Both the position numbers and the translations under genes were made by a program. A stretch of 6,432 nucleotides of DNA from CAVOBC01 sp963693635 (GTDB lineage: Bacteria > Pseudomonadota > Gammaproteobacteria > Pseudomonadales > Azotimanducaceae): the NCBI GenBank assembly GCA_963693635.1, contig CAVOBC010000283.1, forward strand, positions 1 through 6,432. Direction: 5' to 3'. Below are positions 4,696 to 6,432 of the stretch, piece by piece. Under the pieces are notes generated by a model that saw nothing but the letters and a program-made list of their open reading frames with translations, was not told the origin of the DNA and ran no database searches. Position 1 is the first letter of the stretch. The number at the start of each line of letters is the position of its first letter.

Positions 4696-5925
4696 CTAAC
4701 CGCCAGAGCGAGTGCGGGTCTCGGGTGCGCGCAGCCCAAAGGTGATGCCCGCGATGGCGAGCAGGCCGGCTGCCGTGTACACAGCGGCGGCGATGCCCAC
4801 CTGATCTGCGATCAGACCGAGCACCAGCGGGCCGACCACGTACCCGGCATCCCCCAGCGTGCGATACGCGCTCATCGCAGTTGCCATTGACTCCCTGGGT
4901 GCAACATCCGCGGCGTATGCCGATGGCGCGGCACCGGCCGCCGCGCTTGCGACACCCCACAGGGCCGCGGCCCCCAGAAATCCCGCGTACGAAGTGGTCA
5001 GACCATAGCTCACAAACGCCAGCGCGGTCGCCAGGGTCGTCGGCACGATCACCGCTTTGCGCCCAAGCCGGTCAACCAGTATGCCGGCGGGGTAGGTCAG
5101 CACCACGCCGCAGAGACTGCCGATCGCCATCGCCAGACCAATTTGGGTTGCACTCAGACCAAGCCGCGTGGCGCCAATGATCGGGATCAGGCTAAAGAGC
5201 GCGCCGGTGCGCCCGAACGCGTTGCAGAAGCCGACGGCACTGACAAGCGTGAACCCCGGCGTCTGCAGGATGGTGCGCAACTGGCGGGTAAAGCGTGGCG
5301 GCTCTGGGGTTGTCGAATTGACGCCAGGTGTGACTGTTGGCCGCGTCTCTCGCACCATAAACCAGGCGATCGCGGCGGCGATCAGGCTCGATACGCCGTA
5401 GACCAGGAACGGGACTTCCAGCCCGAACCGCTCCGCAAGATAGCCTCCCGGCAGGGGCCCGATCCCGACCACGAACAGAAAGACGCCCTGGTAGATCGCC
5501 ATGATGCGGCCGCGACGTGCGACCGTTGTTATGTCCGCCAGGACAATCATCCCGGCGGTCAGCGTCAATCCCGCCCCGAAGCCGGCTACGAACCGGGCGA
5601 CCACGAGTTCCGCGAAACTGCCGGCCCAGGCGCACCACAGGTTGCCGCAACCGGAGATGAGTCCCCCGATGGCGAGTGCGCTTCGGCGGCCTGCCAGGTC
5701 CGCGATTCGACCCGCCGGAAACGCCGAGAACAATCGCGCGAGGCCATAGACAGCGACCGTTGCGCCGATGGCGGCCTGCGCGACGCCGAACGACTTCGCA
5801 TAGAGCGGCAAGACCGGGATGACAGCCCCGAACCCGCCCTGATTGACCGCGATGAGCACGCACATCCAGAGCAGCACCGAACGCTCGTGGGGATGCGGTG
5901 CCTCAATGCCGTCGTGGGTGGTCAT
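4696..5925 (-). CDS. Major facilitator superfamily (MFS) transporter
   Basis: A 409-residue polytopic inner-membrane protein with about 12 hydrophobic segments in two halves, typical MFS length. The loop after TM2 has motif A, AGRIADLAGRR (71-81); the matching loop in the second half is AGILVDRLGRK (280-290). TM5 is Gly/Pro-rich (GVFLFVVGIGPLPGGYLAE, 147-165), similar to the motif C of proton-driven exporters. A hydrophilic linker lies at about 192-222 between the halves. The N-terminus is cytoplasmic and His-containing (HDGIEAPHPHE). The substrate cannot be read. The upstream hydrolase and downstream reductase-like genes suggest a small organic compound, exported or imported. The ATG at 5925 is the first in frame and lies 31 bases after the hydrolase stop; no clear Shine-Dalgarno sequence precedes it, consistent with translation following on from the upstream gene. 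Confidence 0.92.
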   Translation of the reverse strand: MTTHDGIEAPHPHERSVLLWMCVLIAVNQGGFGAVIPVLPLYAKSFGVAQAAIGATVAVYGLARLFSAFPAGRIADLAGRRSALAIGGLISGCGNLWCAWAGSFAELVVARFVAGFGAGLTLTAGMIVLADITTVARRGRIMAIYQGVFLFVVGIGPLPGGYLAERFGLEVPFLVYGVSSLIAAAIAWFMVRETRPTVTPGVNSTTPEPPRFTRQLRTILQTPGFTLVSAVGFCNAFGRTGALFSLIPIIGATRLGLSATQIGLAMAIGSLCGVVLTYPAGILVDRLGRKAVIVPTTLATALAFVSYGLTTSYAGFLGAAALWGVASAAAGAAPSAYAADVAPRESMATAMSAYRTLGDAGYVVGPLVLGLIADQVGIAAAVYTAAGLLAIAGITFGLRAPETRTRSGG

Positions 5926-5956
5926 GCTGACAGCAGGTTGTGGAACTTATCTGGCC

Positions 5957-6432
5957 TCAGGTGGCCTTGTCCCACATCTCGCCTGCTTCCGTAACGAGCT
6001 TCTCGACTTCGCGGGGCCGGATAGCATCCGCAGTGACGGCGGCATCGGCCGCGGCCCGGAAGCGTGCGAGGAAGGTGGCCCGGTCGCCATGCAGCGCGAC
6101 GTTCTGCGCGACGGTAAAGGCGTATGAGGAGCCTCCCAGCACGCCGAAAATGTCGTCCGTTACGGGTATCGCGCTATTCTTTGCGACCGGGACATCGGCC
6201 TGGGGCAAACGGATTCCCCCCGCTGCGATGCCCTCGCCGTCGCGCACCACCTCTGCCGGATCGCCCGTAAACGCAATGGCCTCGAAGATCGGCGGCGGCG
6301 TTCCGTCGTTGAGCCAGCGCTGCATGTGAAAATAGCTGCTGTCATAAATAGGGTTCATGGGGATCGCATTGATATTGGGTTCAATGTCCCGTGCAACCAG
6401 TTCGTCGCGCTCGATCAGCCGTTGGCGAGCCG
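5957..6432 (-). CDS. Alpha/beta hydrolase domain-containing protein, C-terminal part (5' end outside window)
   Basis: The frame is open from the right edge to TGA 5959-5957, giving 157 residues. An internal ATG at 6358 is not the start, because 24 in-frame codons precede it without a stop. The fragment has MQRWLNDGTPPP, then GGIRLPQADVPVAKNSAIPV, then FGVLGGSSYAFT, then a helical tail with DRATFLARFRAAADAAVTAD. This is the C-terminal layout I recall for the alpha/beta-hydrolase-domain family PF20091, where a W..xGTPPP segment precedes a GGIRLPxxDVP block. The nucleophile Ser region would lie upstream, outside the window. Full members are several hundred residues; substrates are poorly known. 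It heads the unit with the MFS transporter 31 bases downstream. Confidence 0.75.
   Translation of the reverse strand, partial: ARQRLIERDELVARDIEPNINAIPMNPIYDSSYFHMQRWLNDGTPPPIFEAIAFTGDPAEVVRDGEGIAAGGIRLPQADVPVAKNSAIPVTDDIFGVLGGSSYAFTVAQNVALHGDRATFLARFRAAADAAVTADAIRPREVEKLVTEAGEMWDKAT

Noticed and set aside
5143..5994. Long plus-strand open frame (283 codons) opposite the MFS gene
   Set aside because: Arg/Asp/Gln/Glu-rich low-complexity product, antisense to a clear transporter; no membrane or domain signal.

Overview
The window looks like a G+C-rich bacterial chromosome fragment, probably proteobacterial or from a related group. No gene fixes the taxon. UGA ends several intact genes (at 5957, 4267 and 3174), so the code is the standard bacterial one. 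One short gene carries an in-frame UGA at a selenocysteine position, so the organism should make selenoproteins. Every intact gene is on the minus strand, so the natural reading order is from right to left.

Right part (6432 down to 4267): a likely operon with the C-terminal 157 residues of an alpha/beta-hydrolase-domain protein (cut by the window edge), a 409-residue major facilitator superfamily transporter, and a 127-residue nitroreductase/quinone-reductase-family (DUF385-like) split-barrel protein. Gaps are 31 and 45 bases, and a hairpin followed by five T's (4148 to 4129) probably ends the unit. The set suggests uptake or export of a small organic compound plus hydrolysis and reduction of it.

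Centre (4083 down to 3862): a 73-residue Rdx/SelW-type selenoprotein. The ATG at 4083 is followed by C8-S9-Q10 and an in-frame TGA at codon 11, then 62 more codons of typical Rdx sequence. A 7-bp hairpin with a GUC loop lies 22 bases after the UGA, where a bacterial SECIS element belongs. Ordinary gene calling would miss this gene.

Metal module (3521 down to 2522): an ArsR/SmtB-family repressor with a complete alpha-5 zinc-site pattern (D91, H93, H104, E107), and, one base after its stop, a short cation-diffusion-facilitator transporter. A 22-bp imperfect palindrome of SmtB/CzrA type sits directly before the repressor start codon. This is a self-regulated metal-efflux operon.

Left-centre (2175 down to 1036): a complete enolase-superfamily (mandelate racemase/muconate lactonizing enzyme) protein, probably a sugar-acid dehydratase. 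The usual first metal-ligand aspartate is replaced by Gly207.

Left end (1 to about 991): decayed DNA. It holds a minus-strand serine hydrolase (beta-lactamase-like, SxxK) with a frameshift in a six-base homopolymer, a plus-strand regulator reduced to its N-terminus, and a minus-strand coding remnant broken by two frameshifts. The contrast with the intact right-hand 5.4 kb suggests either an eroding accessory segment or poor sequence quality at this end.
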